A stretch of DNA of 64,000 nucleotides from NCBI RefSeq assembly GCF_003258945.1, contig NZ_QLIX01000002.1, forward strand, positions 434,843 through 498,842, in the 5' to 3' direction. Within the stretch, counting starts at the first letter, position 1; every line of letters starts with the position of its first letter. This document shows positions 34,137-42,860 of the stretch, piece by piece. The DNA comes from Roseicella frigidaeris. GTDB lineage: Bacteria; Pseudomonadota; Alphaproteobacteria; Acetobacterales; Acetobacteraceae. The notes beneath the pieces are model-generated. The model saw only the letters and a list, made by a program, of their open reading frames with translations. It searched no databases and had not been told where the DNA came from. The position numbers and the translations under genes were made by a program.

Positions 34137-35375
34137 ATGAGTAGCTGCGCCGAGTCCAAGGGCGCCTCCCGCCGCGCCCTGCTGCTGCCGGCCGCGGCCT
34201 CGCTCGCCGCCGGTGCGCTGCCGCTGCCCGCCCTGGCGCAGCAGCGCCCGCGGGCCAACGGCGGCCGCCCGGCCGCGCCGCCGCCGGGCGCCCCGGCGAC
34301 GACGCCGCTCGGCCCGCTCGACACCATCGCCCGCCAGGCGCTGATCGTCGATTTCGACACGGATGCGGTGCTGCTCGAGAAGAATCCGGACGAGCGGATG
34401 CCGCCCTCCTCCATGTCGAAGCTGATGACGATGTACGTCGTCTTCGACATGCTGAAGCAGGGGCGGCTGAAGCTCGACCAGGAGCTGCCGGTCAGCGAGC
34501 GCGCCTGGCGCATGGGCGGCAGCAAGATGTTCGTCCAGATCGGCACCCAGGTGCCGGTCGAGGCGCTGATGCGCGGCGTCATCGTGCAATCGGGCAACGA
34601 CGCCTGCGTGGTCTTCGCCGAGGCGATCAGCGGCTCGGAGCAGCAATTCGCCGAGCTGCTGAACCAGAAGGCGCGGCAGATCGGCCTGACCGACAGCAGC
34701 TTCCGCAACGCGACGGGCTGGCCGGACCCGGAGCACCGCATGACCTGCCGCGACCTGGCTCGACTGGCCAAGCGGCTGATCAGCGACTTCCCCGAATACT
34801 ACAAGATCTACAACGAGCGCAGCTTCACCTGGAACAACATCAGCCAGGACAACCGCAACCCGGCGCTGGCCCGCGTCTCCGGCGCCGACGGGCTGAAGAC
34901 CGGCCATACCGAGGAGGCCGGCTACGGCCTCACCGCCAGCGCCAAGCGCGGTGACCGCCGGCTGATCCTGGTCTTCAACGGCCTGCCGAGCATGAAGGCG
35001 CGGGCCGAGGAGAGCGAGCGGCTGCTGGAATGGGGCTTCCGCGAGTTCGAGAACGTGGTGCTGTTCAAGGCGGGCGACCCGGTCGAGGAGATCCCGGTGC
35101 ATCTCGGCAACCGGCGAACCGTGCCGCTGGTCGGCGGCAAGGACGTGGTCGTCACCCTGCCGCGGAACTGGCGCAACAAGCTGCAGGCCCGGCTGCAATA
35201 CGAGGCGCCGCTGGAGGCGCCGGTGGCCAAGGGCCAGGAGCTGGGCAAGCTGCTGGTCTCCGGCCAGGGCGTGCCGAACCTGCAGTTGCCGCTGCTGGCC
35301 GGCGCCGATGTCGACCGGCTCGGCCTCATCCCGCGCATCCCGGCCGTCATCGGCTCCTGGTTCACCGGCACCTGA
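34137..35375 (+). CDS. dacC: D-alanyl-D-alanine carboxypeptidase (PBP5/6 family)
   Basis: 412 residues. The N-terminal signal (RRALLLPAAASLAAGALPLPALA) is followed by a Pro/Ala-rich stretch and then the penicillin-binding domain: SMSK with the catalytic serine at S92, QSGNDACVVFAEAISG (SGN), and LKTGHTEEAGYGL (KTG). The C-terminal part is the beta-sandwich of class A DD-carboxypeptidases. It trims the terminal D-Ala of muropeptides. Its stop overlaps the tmk start. Confidence 0.9.
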   Translation: MSSCAESKGASRRALLLPAAASLAAGALPLPALAQQRPRANGGRPAAPPPGAPATTPLGPLDTIARQALIVDFDTDAVLLEKNPDERMPPSSMSKLMTMYVVFDMLKQGRLKLDQELPVSERAWRMGGSKMFVQIGTQVPVEALMRGVIVQSGNDACVVFAEAISGSEQQFAELLNQKARQIGLTDSSFRNATGWPDPEHRMTCRDLARLAKRLISDFPEYYKIYNERSFTWNNISQDNRNPALARVSGADGLKTGHTEEAGYGLTASAKRGDRRLILVFNGLPSMKARAEESERLLEWGFREFENVVLFKAGDPVEEIPVHLGNRRTVPLVGGKDVVVTLPRNWRNKLQARLQYEAPLEAPVAKGQELGKLLVSGQGVPNLQLPLLAGADVDRLGLIPRIPAVIGSWFTGT

Positions 35376-36007
35376 TGCCGCGCGGCCGCTTCATCACGCT
35401 CGAGGGCGGGGAGGGGGCGGGGAAGTCCACCCAGGCGCGGCTGCTGGAGGCCGCGCTACGGGCGGCGGGGCATCCGGTGCTGCGCACGCGCGAGCCGGGC
35501 GGCACCCCGGGGGCCGAGGCGATCCGCGGCCTGCTGCTCGGCCAGGGGCCGTATCAGGGCCCCTGGGACGGCGTCACCGAGGGGCTGCTGCATTTCGCGG
35601 CGCGGCGCGAGCATGTGGTGCGCTGCATCCGGCCGGCGCTGGATGCCGGCACCTGGGTGGTCTGCGACCGCTTCCTCGACTCGACGCTCGCCTATCAGGT
35701 CTTCGGCCAGGGCTTGTCGCGCAGCGCCTTCGACAGCCTGGCCGGCATCACGCTCGAGGGGTTGCGGCCGGACCTGACCCTGGTGCTCGATATCGGCCCG
35801 GCGGAAGGCCTCGCCCGCGCCGCCGCCCGTGGCGAGACCAACCGCTACGAGGCACTCGACCCGGATTTCCACGCCCGGGTCCGCGCCGGCTTCCGGGCCA
35901 TCGCCGCCGCCGAGCCGGAGCGCTGCGCCCTGGTGGACGCCACCGCCGCGCCGGAGGGCGTCGCGGCCGAGATCCTGCGCCTGGTCCGTGGCCGGCTTGC
36001 GCCATGA
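35375..36007 (+). CDS. tmk: Thymidylate kinase
   Basis: 210 residues. RFITLEGGEGAGKSTQARLL is the P-loop, TREPGGTPGAEAIRGLLL the substrate loop with the DRX-like RFLDSTLAYQ (DRF) after VVCDRFLDSTLAYQVFGQG. Phosphorylates dTMP with ATP. It overlaps dacC upstream and holB downstream (ATGA), forming a dacC-tmk-holB unit, an order seen in other alphaproteobacteria. Confidence 0.95.
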   Translation: MPRGRFITLEGGEGAGKSTQARLLEAALRAAGHPVLRTREPGGTPGAEAIRGLLLGQGPYQGPWDGVTEGLLHFAARREHVVRCIRPALDAGTWVVCDRFLDSTLAYQVFGQGLSRSAFDSLAGITLEGLRPDLTLVLDIGPAEGLARAAARGETNRYEALDPDFHARVRAGFRAIAAAEPERCALVDATAAPEGVAAEILRLVRGRLAP

Positions 36008-37026
36008 GCCCGCCGCCGGAGCCGCGCGCCAATCCCGATCTGGTCGGGCATGACGATGCCGCGCGCACGCTGGAGGAGGCGGCGCGTTCCGGCCGGCTGC
36101 ACCATGCCTGGCTGATCGCCGGCCCGCCCGGCCTCGGCAAGGCGACGCTCGCCTATCGCTTCGCCCGCTGGCTGCTGGCCGGCCTGCCGCCGCCCATCCC
36201 CGGGGAGCCGCCACTCGCCGTCCCGGAGGCCGCGCCGGCCTTCCGCCGGGTCGCCGCCGGCGCCCATGCCGATCTCTTCACCCTCGCCCCGAGCCTCGGC
36301 GACAAGGGCGGCAAGAAGGAGGTGCTGCGGGCCGACGAGGCGCGCGAGGCGCTGCGCTTCATGGCGATGACCGCGGCCGAGGGCGGCTGGCGGGTGCTGG
36401 TGGTGGAGGGGCTGGAGCAGGTCGACCGCGAGGTGGTGCCGAACATCCTGCTGAAGACCCTGGAGGAGCCGCCGCCGCGCACGGTGCAGCTGCTGGTGAC
36501 GGCGGCGCCCGACCGGCTGCTGCCGACCATCCGCAGCCGCTGCCGTCGGCTCGACCTCGCGCCGCTCGCCGATCCGCTGCTCGATGGCCTGATGGCGCGC
36601 TGGCTGCCGGAGCTTTCCGGTCCCGACCGGGCCGGGCTGCTGCGCATCGCGGATGGTTGCCCGGGCCGCGCCCTGCTGCTGGCGGAAGGCGAGGGGCTGG
36701 CCTTGCAGGGCCTGGTCGAGGAGGTGCTCGCCGGCCTGGCGCAACCCGATCCCCGCCGCTGGCACGGGCTCGCGGAGAGCATCGCCGGGCGGCGCGACGC
36801 GGCGGCGGTGACGCTGTTCCTGACTTTGCTGCGCCGAGCGCTGGCGGCGGCGCTGCGGCAGGCCGGGCGAGGGGGGGCGGCCGCGCCCTGGATCGCCGGG
36901 CGTTCGCTTGCCGATTGGTCGGTGCTGTGGGACAAGCTCGGCCGCCTGGCGGACGAGACCGAGCGACTGAACCTTGACCGGAAGCAGGCGGTGCTGACCG
37001 GGCTGGGGTGGCTCGCCGCGCGCTGA
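36004..37026 (+). CDS. holB: DNA polymerase III delta' subunit
   Basis: 340 residues. HHAWLIAGPPGLGKATLAYRFARWLL is the P-loop-like segment, and the SRC motif is IRSRCRRLDLAPL near residue 179. VLVVEGLEQVDREVVPNILLKTLEEPP is the conserved LKTLEEPP region of clamp-loader delta'. It helps load the sliding clamp. metG follows at 37124. Confidence 0.93.
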   Translation: MSPPPEPRANPDLVGHDDAARTLEEAARSGRLHHAWLIAGPPGLGKATLAYRFARWLLAGLPPPIPGEPPLAVPEAAPAFRRVAAGAHADLFTLAPSLGDKGGKKEVLRADEAREALRFMAMTAAEGGWRVLVVEGLEQVDREVVPNILLKTLEEPPPRTVQLLVTAAPDRLLPTIRSRCRRLDLAPLADPLLDGLMARWLPELSGPDRAGLLRIADGCPGRALLLAEGEGLALQGLVEEVLAGLAQPDPRRWHGLAESIAGRRDAAAVTLFLTLLRRALAAALRQAGRGGAAAPWIAGRSLADWSVLWDKLGRLADETERLNLDRKQAVLTGLGWLAAR

Positions 37027-37045
37027 GGCATCGACAAGTCCGGCC

Positions 37046-37092
37046 GGGCGTGGAGACGCCCCCGGGGCACCCCTGCCGGAGGCTCGGCAGGG
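37046..37092 (+). promoter_or_regulatory. Two hairpins in the leader of metG
   Basis: GGGCGT-GGAG-ACGCCC (37046-37061) and CCCTGCCG-GAGGCT-CGGCAGGG (37071-37092) lie between the holB stop and the metG start. They could end part of the holB transcript or affect metG expression. There is no T run, and no T-box or SAM-riboswitch motif was recognised. Confidence 0.35.
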
Positions 37093-37123
37093 TCGCAGTC
37101 CCGGCCGGCGGAAGGGCAGCCCG

Positions 37124-38668
37124 ATGGCACGCGTCTACTACACCACCCCGATCTATTACGTGAACGACAAGCCGCATATCGGCCACGCCTACACCTCGCT
37201 GGCGACCGACGTGCTGGCGCGCTGGAAGCGGCTGGAGGGGCACGAGGTCTTCTTCCTGACCGGCACCGACGAGCACGGCCAGAAGGTGGAGCGGGCGGCG
37301 CAGGAAGCCGGGATGGCGCCGCAGGCCTTCACCGACCAGGTGAGCCAGAGCTTCCGGCTGCTCGCCGAGCGCATGGGCTATTCCAACGACGACTTCATCC
37401 GCACCACCGAGCCGCGGCACCGGCAGGCCTGCCAGGCGCTCTGGGAGGAGCTGGTGCGGCGCGACGAGATCTATCTCGGCCATTACGAGGGCTGGTACGC
37501 CGTCCGCGACGAGGCCTTCTACGGCCCGGACGAGCTGACCGAGCGGGACGGCGTGAAATACGCGCCCTCCGGCGCGCCGGTCGCCTGGGTGAAGGAGCCT
37601 TCCTACTTCTTCCGCCTGTCGAAGTGGCAGGACTGGCTGCTCCGCTTCTACGAGGAGAATCCTGGCTTCATCGCCCCGGCCTCGCGCCGGAACGAGGTGA
37701 TCAGCTTCGTGAAATCGGGGCTGCAGGACCTCTCGATCAGCCGCACCAGCTTCACCTGGGGCATCCCGGTGCCGGGCGACCCGGCGCATGTGATGTATGT
37801 CTGGCTGGATGCGCTGACCAACTACATCACCGCCGCCGGCTATCCCGACCCGCAGGCGCCGCGCTGGGGCTTCTGGCCGGCCGATGTGCATTTCGTCGGC
37901 AAGGACATCGTCCGCTTCCACGCCATCTACTGGCCGGCCTTCCTCGCGGCGGCCGGGCTGGCGCCGCCACGGCGCGTCTTCGCCCATGGCTGGTGGACGA
38001 TCGAGGGGCAGAAGATGTCGAAATCCCTCGGCAACGCCATCGACCCGCTGAAGCTGATCGAGGAATACGGGCTCGACCCGCTGCGCTATTTCCTGCTGCG
38101 CGAGGTGCCCTTCGGCAATGACGGCGACTTCTCCCGCGCCGCGCTGATCGGCCGGGTGAATGGCGAGCTGGCGGACACGCTGGGCAACCTGGCCAACCGG
38201 ACCCTGTCGCTGATCCAGCGGAACTGCGAGGGCCGCCTGCCGGCCCCGGCCGAGGGGGCGCCGGGCGACGCGGAGCTGCTGGCCGGCATCGCGGCGCTGC
38301 CGGGCGCGGTGGCGGCGCATCTCGAGGCGCAGGAATTCCACCTCGCGCTCGAGGCCATCATGGCCCAGGCGCGGGGGGCCAATGGCTACATCACGGTGCA
38401 GCAGCCCTGGGCGCTGCGGAAGACCGACCCGGCCCGGATGGCGGTGGTGCTGCGGCACCTGCATTCGGCGCTGCGCGTCTTCGCCACCGTGCTGCAGCCC
38501 TTCATGCCCGGCACCATGGCGGGCATGCTGGAGCAGCTCGGCGTGCCGGAGCAGGCGAGGGGGCTCGCCGCCCTCGCCGCGCCGCTGCCCGAGGGCACGC
38601 CGCTGCCGCCGCCGGCGCCGCTCTTCCGCAAGATCGAGGAAGCACCGGCCCCGAAGGGTGCGGCATGA
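37124..38668 (+). CDS. metG: Methionyl-tRNA synthetase
   Basis: 514 residues. TTPIYYVNDKPHIGHAYTSL carries the HIGH signature and GQKMSKSLGNAID the KMSKS loop. VMYVWLDALTNYITAAGYP and FVGKDIVRFHAIYWPAFL are typical of MetRS. The length fits the shorter form without the C-terminal dimerisation domain. It charges tRNA-Met. The MetRS-TatD-MBL order is common in alphaproteobacteria. Confidence 0.96.
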   Translation: MARVYYTTPIYYVNDKPHIGHAYTSLATDVLARWKRLEGHEVFFLTGTDEHGQKVERAAQEAGMAPQAFTDQVSQSFRLLAERMGYSNDDFIRTTEPRHRQACQALWEELVRRDEIYLGHYEGWYAVRDEAFYGPDELTERDGVKYAPSGAPVAWVKEPSYFFRLSKWQDWLLRFYEENPGFIAPASRRNEVISFVKSGLQDLSISRTSFTWGIPVPGDPAHVMYVWLDALTNYITAAGYPDPQAPRWGFWPADVHFVGKDIVRFHAIYWPAFLAAAGLAPPRRVFAHGWWTIEGQKMSKSLGNAIDPLKLIEEYGLDPLRYFLLREVPFGNDGDFSRAALIGRVNGELADTLGNLANRTLSLIQRNCEGRLPAPAEGAPGDAELLAGIAALPGAVAAHLEAQEFHLALEAIMAQARGANGYITVQQPWALRKTDPARMAVVLRHLHSALRVFATVLQPFMPGTMAGMLEQLGVPEQARGLAALAAPLPEGTPLPPPAPLFRKIEEAPAPKGAA

Positions 38669-38696
38669 CCGGAATTCGCAACGAAATGCCTGGGCC

Positions 38697-39473
38697 ATGC
38701 TGATCGATAGCCACTGCCATCTCGACTACTTCTCCGAGGAGGAGGTCGAGGCGGTCGTCGCCCGCGCCCGGGAGGCCGGCATCGCGCGCATGGTGACCAT
38801 CGGCACCCGGGCGGCGCAGGCGGCGCAGGTGAAGGCGCTCACCGAACGCTTCCCGGAGGTCTGGGGCACGGTCGGGGTGCATCCGCACAATGCCGGCGAG
38901 GCCGAGGGCATGCCGACGGTCGAGGCGCTCGTCGCCCTGGCCGACCATCCGCGCATCATCGGCATCGGCGAGGCGGGGCTCGACTACTTCTATGACTCGG
39001 CGCCGCGCCCGGCCCAGCAGGAGGGGTTCCGCCGGCACATCCGGGTGGCGCGGATCACCGGCCTGCCGCTCTGCATCCATGCCCGCCAGGCGGATGCCGA
39101 CATCCTCGCGATCCTGCGCGAGGAAGCGGAGTCGGGCGGCGGCTTTCCCTTCCTGCTGCACTGCTTCTCCTCCGGCGCCGAGCTTGCCCGGGGGGCGCTG
39201 GCGCTCGGCGGCTACCTGTCCTTCTCCGGCATCCTGACCTTCCCGAAATCACCCGAGATCCGCGCCGTCGCGGCGGAAGCGCCGGCTGACCGCATCCTGG
39301 TCGAGACCGACAGCCCCTATCTGGCGCCGGTGCCGTTGCGCGGGAAGCGCTGCGAGCCGGCCTATGTCACCCATACCGCGCGCGTCCTGGCCGCGACGCG
39401 GGGCATCAGCGAGGCGGAGGTCGAGGCGCTGACGAGCGACAATTTCTTCCGCCTGTTCCGGAAGGCGGCGTGA
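38697..39473 (+). CDS. tatD: TatD-family metal-dependent DNase
   Basis: 258 residues. MLIDSHCHLD supplies the HxH ligands, GEAGLDYF the Glu, PLCIHARQAD and FPFLLHCFSSG later His ligands, and ILVETDSPYLAP the Asp. The family members are 3'-5' exonucleases linked to DNA repair. The stop overlaps the next gene by GTGA, giving translational coupling. Confidence 0.93.
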   Translation: MLIDSHCHLDYFSEEEVEAVVARAREAGIARMVTIGTRAAQAAQVKALTERFPEVWGTVGVHPHNAGEAEGMPTVEALVALADHPRIIGIGEAGLDYFYDSAPRPAQQEGFRRHIRVARITGLPLCIHARQADADILAILREEAESGGGFPFLLHCFSSGAELARGALALGGYLSFSGILTFPKSPEIRAVAAEAPADRILVETDSPYLAPVPLRGKRCEPAYVTHTARVLAATRGISEAEVEALTSDNFFRLFRKAA

Positions 39474-40270
39474 GCGCGCTGCGGGTCACCATCCTCGGCT
39501 GCGGCGGCTCGGGCGGCGTGCCGCTGCTCGGCGGGGCCGATGGTGGCGGCGAGTGGGGGGACTGCGACCCCGCCGAGCCGCGCAACCGCCGCACCCGGAC
39601 CTCGGCGGTGGTCGAGGGGCCGGACGGGCAGCGGCTGCTGATCGATGCCGGGCCGGATCTCCGCCAGCAGCTCCTGGCCTGCCGGATCGGCCGCTTCGAT
39701 GCCGTGGTCTTCACTCATGCGCATGCCGACCACATCCTCGGCATCGACGATATCCGGCAGGTGAACCGCACCATCGGCCGGGCGGTGGATGCCTGGGGCA
39801 CCCGCAAGACGCTGCAGAAGCTGGATGAGCGCTTCGACTACGCCTTCATCGGCCCGACGGAGTTCTTCTTTCGTCCCGCGCTGGAGCCGCGGCAGGTCGC
39901 GTTCGGGGAACAGTTCGAGACCGCCGGCCTGAGGGTGGACGCCTTCCGGCAGGATCACGGCGTGATGGACACGCTCGGCCTCCGGATCGGCCGCTTCGCC
40001 TATTCGACCGATGTGGTGCTGCTGCCGGAGGAGAGCCTGGCGGCGCTGGAGGGGCTCGACACCTGGGTGGTCGGCTGCTTCCAGCACCGGCCGCACCATG
40101 TGCACGCCAATCTGGAACGGGTGCTGGACTGGGTGGCCCGGCTGCGGCCCCGGCGGACGGTGCTGACGCATATGGGCACGGCGATGGACTACCAGGATCT
40201 GTGCCGCACGCTGCCGCCCGGCATCGAGCCGGCGCATGATGGGCTTGTGCTGGATGTGCCACTCTCGTGA
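39470..40270 (+). CDS. MBL-fold metallo-hydrolase (PhnP-like)
   Basis: 266 residues from a GTG overlapping the tatD stop. VTILGCGGSGGVPLLGG and the metal motif FTHAHADHILGIDD are present, with later ligands in GVMDTLGL and LTHMGTAMDY. This subgroup, often encoded after metG-tatD, resembles PhnP and hydrolyses cyclic phosphodiesters, but the natural substrate of the metG-linked copies is unknown. Confidence 0.85.
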   Translation: MSALRVTILGCGGSGGVPLLGGADGGGEWGDCDPAEPRNRRTRTSAVVEGPDGQRLLIDAGPDLRQQLLACRIGRFDAVVFTHAHADHILGIDDIRQVNRTIGRAVDAWGTRKTLQKLDERFDYAFIGPTEFFFRPALEPRQVAFGEQFETAGLRVDAFRQDHGVMDTLGLRIGRFAYSTDVVLLPEESLAALEGLDTWVVGCFQHRPHHVHANLERVLDWVARLRPRRTVLTHMGTAMDYQDLCRTLPPGIEPAHDGLVLDVPLS

Positions 40271-40676
40271 GGATTGAAACACCGAGAAGCAAGTCATGAG
40301 TTACGCCGCGATCAGCACCCGCTAGGCTGCCGAAGCGCAGCAGCGCCGGGCCGGGGGGCCCGATCAGGGGACCGCTTCTCATCACCGCCATCCGGACCGT
40401 CGCGGCAGGGCCGCAGGCGCCGATCCGGCTTGTCCAGGGCTTTTCCCCGACTTGTCCCCAGCTTCTTATTTTCCATAATATATCTTATGCGGTAAGTAGA
40501 TCAGGTGGATAATCTGTGCCTGCACTGATGGCGGCAGGCCCGCCTATCCGCACAGATCCTCTCCCTTCGCTATGCAGTCCGGTGGCGCGGCCGCCGCCCG
40601 CCTCCGGCTTGCTGCCCGCCCACCCTTTGCGATCGCCGGCGGTCCTGCCAGAAGGCGCCGACACCGGAGATCAGCG
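40271..40676. other. 406-bp intergenic region with AT-rich core and DnaA-box-like sites
   Basis: No supported gene. After a GC-rich first half comes TTTTCCCCG and TTGTCCCCA spaced by two bases (about 40441-40460), then an AT-rich core (40461-40500, with CTTCTTATTTTCCATAATATA-type sequence) and GGTGGATAA at 40504-40512, one base from the reverse DnaA box TGTGGATAA. GGAGATCAGCG precedes the mazG start. Confidence 0.45.
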
Positions 40677-41504
40677 ATGCCCGACGCCCCGACCAAGCCC
40701 AGCCCGGAACGCGCCCTGACGCGACTCCTCGACATCATGGCCCGGCTGCGGGACCCGGCCGGCGGCTGCCCCTGGGACCAGGTCCAGGATTTCGCCTCGA
40801 TCGCTCCGTATACGGTGGAAGAGGCTTATGAGGTGGCGGATGCGATCCGCCGCGGGCCAGATTTCCCGGCTCTGCTGGACGAGCTCGGCGATCTTCTGTT
40901 CCAGGTTGTCTATCATTCCAGGATGGCCGAGGAGGCCGGTCGGTTCGATTTCGCGCATGTTGCAGAAGCGATCAGCGAGAAGATGCTGCGCCGGCACCCG
41001 CATGTCTTCGGCGAGGCCGCTGCCCGCGACGCCGCGGTGCAGACAGCCGCCTGGGAGACGGGAAAGGCAGCCGAGCGCGCGGCCCGTGCCGAGACCGGCA
41101 CCCTGGCCGGCATTCCGGAAGGCCTCCCTGCCCTGACCCGGGCCGCGAAGCTCACCCGCCGCGCCGCCCGCGTCGGCTTCGACTGGCCGGACGCCGCCGC
41201 CGTCCTCGGCAAATTGGAAGAGGAAGCCGGAGAACTCCGGGCCGAGCTTCCGGGCGCCGATCCGGTCCGCTTGGCAGACGAGGTCGGGGATCTGCTGTTT
41301 GTCCTCGCCAACCTGGCGCGGAAGCTCGACCTCGACCCCGAGGCCTGCCTGCGCGGGGCCAATGCGAAATTCGAGAGGCGGTTCGGCGGCGTCGAGCGGG
41401 CCCTTGCCGCACAGGGCGTCTCTCCGGGGGATGCCGGGCTCGAGGCGATGGAGGCGGCCTGGCAGGCGGTGAAGGCCGAGGAGAAGCTCAGCCAGGGAGG
41501 GTAA
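40677..41504 (+). CDS. mazG: Nucleoside triphosphate pyrophosphohydrolase MazG
   Basis: 275 residues from the ATG at 40677 (GGAGA, seven bases upstream). Two MazG repeats are visible: TRLLDIMARLRDPAGGCPWDQ, YTVEEAYEVADAIRR with the EExxE-type metal cluster and DELGDLLFQVVYHSRMAEE, and again GKLEEEAGELRAEL and DEVGDLLFVLANLARKLDLDPE. It cleaves NTPs to NMPs and pyrophosphate, removing abnormal nucleotides. In many relatives it neighbours hflX; here hflX is 12 kb away. Confidence 0.95.
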   Translation: MPDAPTKPSPERALTRLLDIMARLRDPAGGCPWDQVQDFASIAPYTVEEAYEVADAIRRGPDFPALLDELGDLLFQVVYHSRMAEEAGRFDFAHVAEAISEKMLRRHPHVFGEAAARDAAVQTAAWETGKAAERAARAETGTLAGIPEGLPALTRAAKLTRRAARVGFDWPDAAAVLGKLEEEAGELRAELPGADPVRLADEVGDLLFVLANLARKLDLDPEACLRGANAKFERRFGGVERALAAQGVSPGDAGLEAMEAAWQAVKAEEKLSQGG

Positions 41505-41570
41505 CCCAGGTTATGTAAATGGCTTCACATGTCCCGATGCAGCCACCCCGACCCCTTGTCAGCAATTCAC

Positions 41571-41591
41571 GCTCTTTGTGGCTCTTTGACA
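41571..41591 (+). promoter_or_regulatory. Tandem boxA-like elements
   Basis: GCTCTTTGTG is followed directly by GCTCTTTGACA, which resembles the boxA antitermination element (TGCTCTTTAACA) of rRNA leaders. No rRNA gene follows; the element lies in the gap after mazG. Confidence 0.3.
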
Positions 41592-41680
41592 GACTGAGGC
41601 GGACCATCACGGGGCGGCGTGTCGGATTGGAACAAATAGGGGCTAAAACGCGAATAGTCTCGCTCCTGCGCGCCGATTTT

Positions 41681-41710
41681 TCGGTAATTCTTCCTAGGAA
41701 AAACTACCGA
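41681..41710. repeat. 30-bp near-perfect palindrome between convergent genes
   Basis: The left half TCGGTAATTCTTCCT and the reverse complement of the right half, TCGGTAGTTTTTCCT, agree at 13 of 15 positions, and the centre TTCCTAGGAA is perfect. It lies 177 bp after the mazG stop and 48 bp beyond the pirin stop. As RNA it would fold to a hairpin with a CTAG loop; T runs nearby are short, so it may be a bidirectional terminator or a protein-binding site. Confidence 0.8.
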
Positions 41711-41757
41711 GAAGATTTTGACGCCTGAACTGGCCCTCCTCCAGGGCGCCGATCCGA

Positions 41758-42729
41758 TCAGGCCGACGCGCCTGCCGGCCGACCGCCTGCCCTCACCCGC
41801 AGCGTCTCCGGCAGTGGGATGAACTCCTGGCTATCGGTCGGGATCGGTGGAAAGCGCCGCGCCCGCCAGTCGGCCTTCGCCTGCTCGATCCGCTCCCGCG
41901 AGGAGCTGACGAAGTTCCAGTAGAGGAAGCGCGGCCCGTCCATCGTGGCGCCGCCCAGCAGCAACAGCCGCGCCCCCGCCGGGCCCGCCGTCAGGGCCAG
42001 CCCGTCGCCCGCCCGGAAGACCAGCATCCGCCCCGCCTCGAAGCGATCGCCGGCCAGGCTGACCTCGCCCGACACCACATAGGCGGCGCGCTCCTCATGC
42101 CCATCCGGCAGCGGCACCCGCGCCCCCGGCTCGAGCACCGCATCGGCATAGAAGAGCGGCGAGGCGGTTGCAACTGGCGCGCGCAGCCCCCAGCCCTCCC
42201 CGGCGATGAGCCGCAGCCGCAGCCCGGCCTCCTCGACGAGCGGCAGCGTCTCCGCCGGGTGATGCGCGAAACCGGGCGCTCGCTCCTCCGCCTCCCGGGG
42301 CAGGGCCACCCAGGACTGGATGCCGGAGAGGGTGCGGACATGGTCGCGCTCGGCCGCGCTGCTCCGCTCGGAATGGGTGATCCCCTGCCCGGCCGTCATC
42401 CAGTTCACGTCGCCCGGCCGGATCGACAGGTCGGAGCCCAGGCTGTCGCGGTGCTGGATGGCCCCCTCGAACAGATAGGTCACGGTCGCCAAGCCGATAT
42501 GCGGGTGCGGCCGGACATCGAGCCCGGTGCCTGCCAGGAACTCGCCCGGCCCCATCTGGTCGAAAAAGATGAAGGGCCCGACCAGCATCCGTTGGCGGGC
42601 CGGCAGGGCCCGCCGGACCGCGAAGCCGCCGACGTCATGCGCGCGCGGGATGATGACGAGGCTGACCTCGGGCCCGATCCCGGGCGGCCCGTCCGTCTGG
42701 GCCGGATCCTCGGCCGGTTGCCAGCTCAT
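41758..42729 (-). CDS. Pirin-family protein
   Basis: 323 residues with two cupin halves. DVRPHPHIGLATVTYLFEGAIQHRDSLGS holds the metal ligands HxH and the E/H, followed by NWMTAGQGITHSER. Pirins bind a metal and act as quercetinase-like dioxygenases or as redox-sensitive regulators. It is the last gene of the amide-utilisation run, 131 bp after the amidase. Confidence 0.88.
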   Translation of the reverse strand: MSWQPAEDPAQTDGPPGIGPEVSLVIIPRAHDVGGFAVRRALPARQRMLVGPFIFFDQMGPGEFLAGTGLDVRPHPHIGLATVTYLFEGAIQHRDSLGSDLSIRPGDVNWMTAGQGITHSERSSAAERDHVRTLSGIQSWVALPREAEERAPGFAHHPAETLPLVEEAGLRLRLIAGEGWGLRAPVATASPLFYADAVLEPGARVPLPDGHEERAAYVVSGEVSLAGDRFEAGRMLVFRAGDGLALTAGPAGARLLLLGGATMDGPRFLYWNFVSSSRERIEQAKADWRARRFPPIPTDSQEFIPLPETLRVRAGGRPAGASA

Positions 42730-42860
42730 GCTCTCTCTCCCGTATGGCCCGAACCGCCATATTGGGCGCGCACCAGGGCCCGGCCGCCGGGGCCGGGCCG
42801 GCTCGCGAGAGCGTGCCTGCCTGCCTGGGGCAGGGCAGCAGGCCGCCCTGCCCCGCCCGC

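Noticed and set aside
37027-37123. T-box or SAM riboswitch before metG
   Set aside because: Two hairpins are present but no T-box sequence or SAM-riboswitch core could be seen.
41519-41728. A 69-codon plus-strand frame with fewer GC-rich codons
   Set aside because: No ribosome-binding site, no recognisable motif, and it spans the palindrome at 41681-41710, so it is more likely non-coding.
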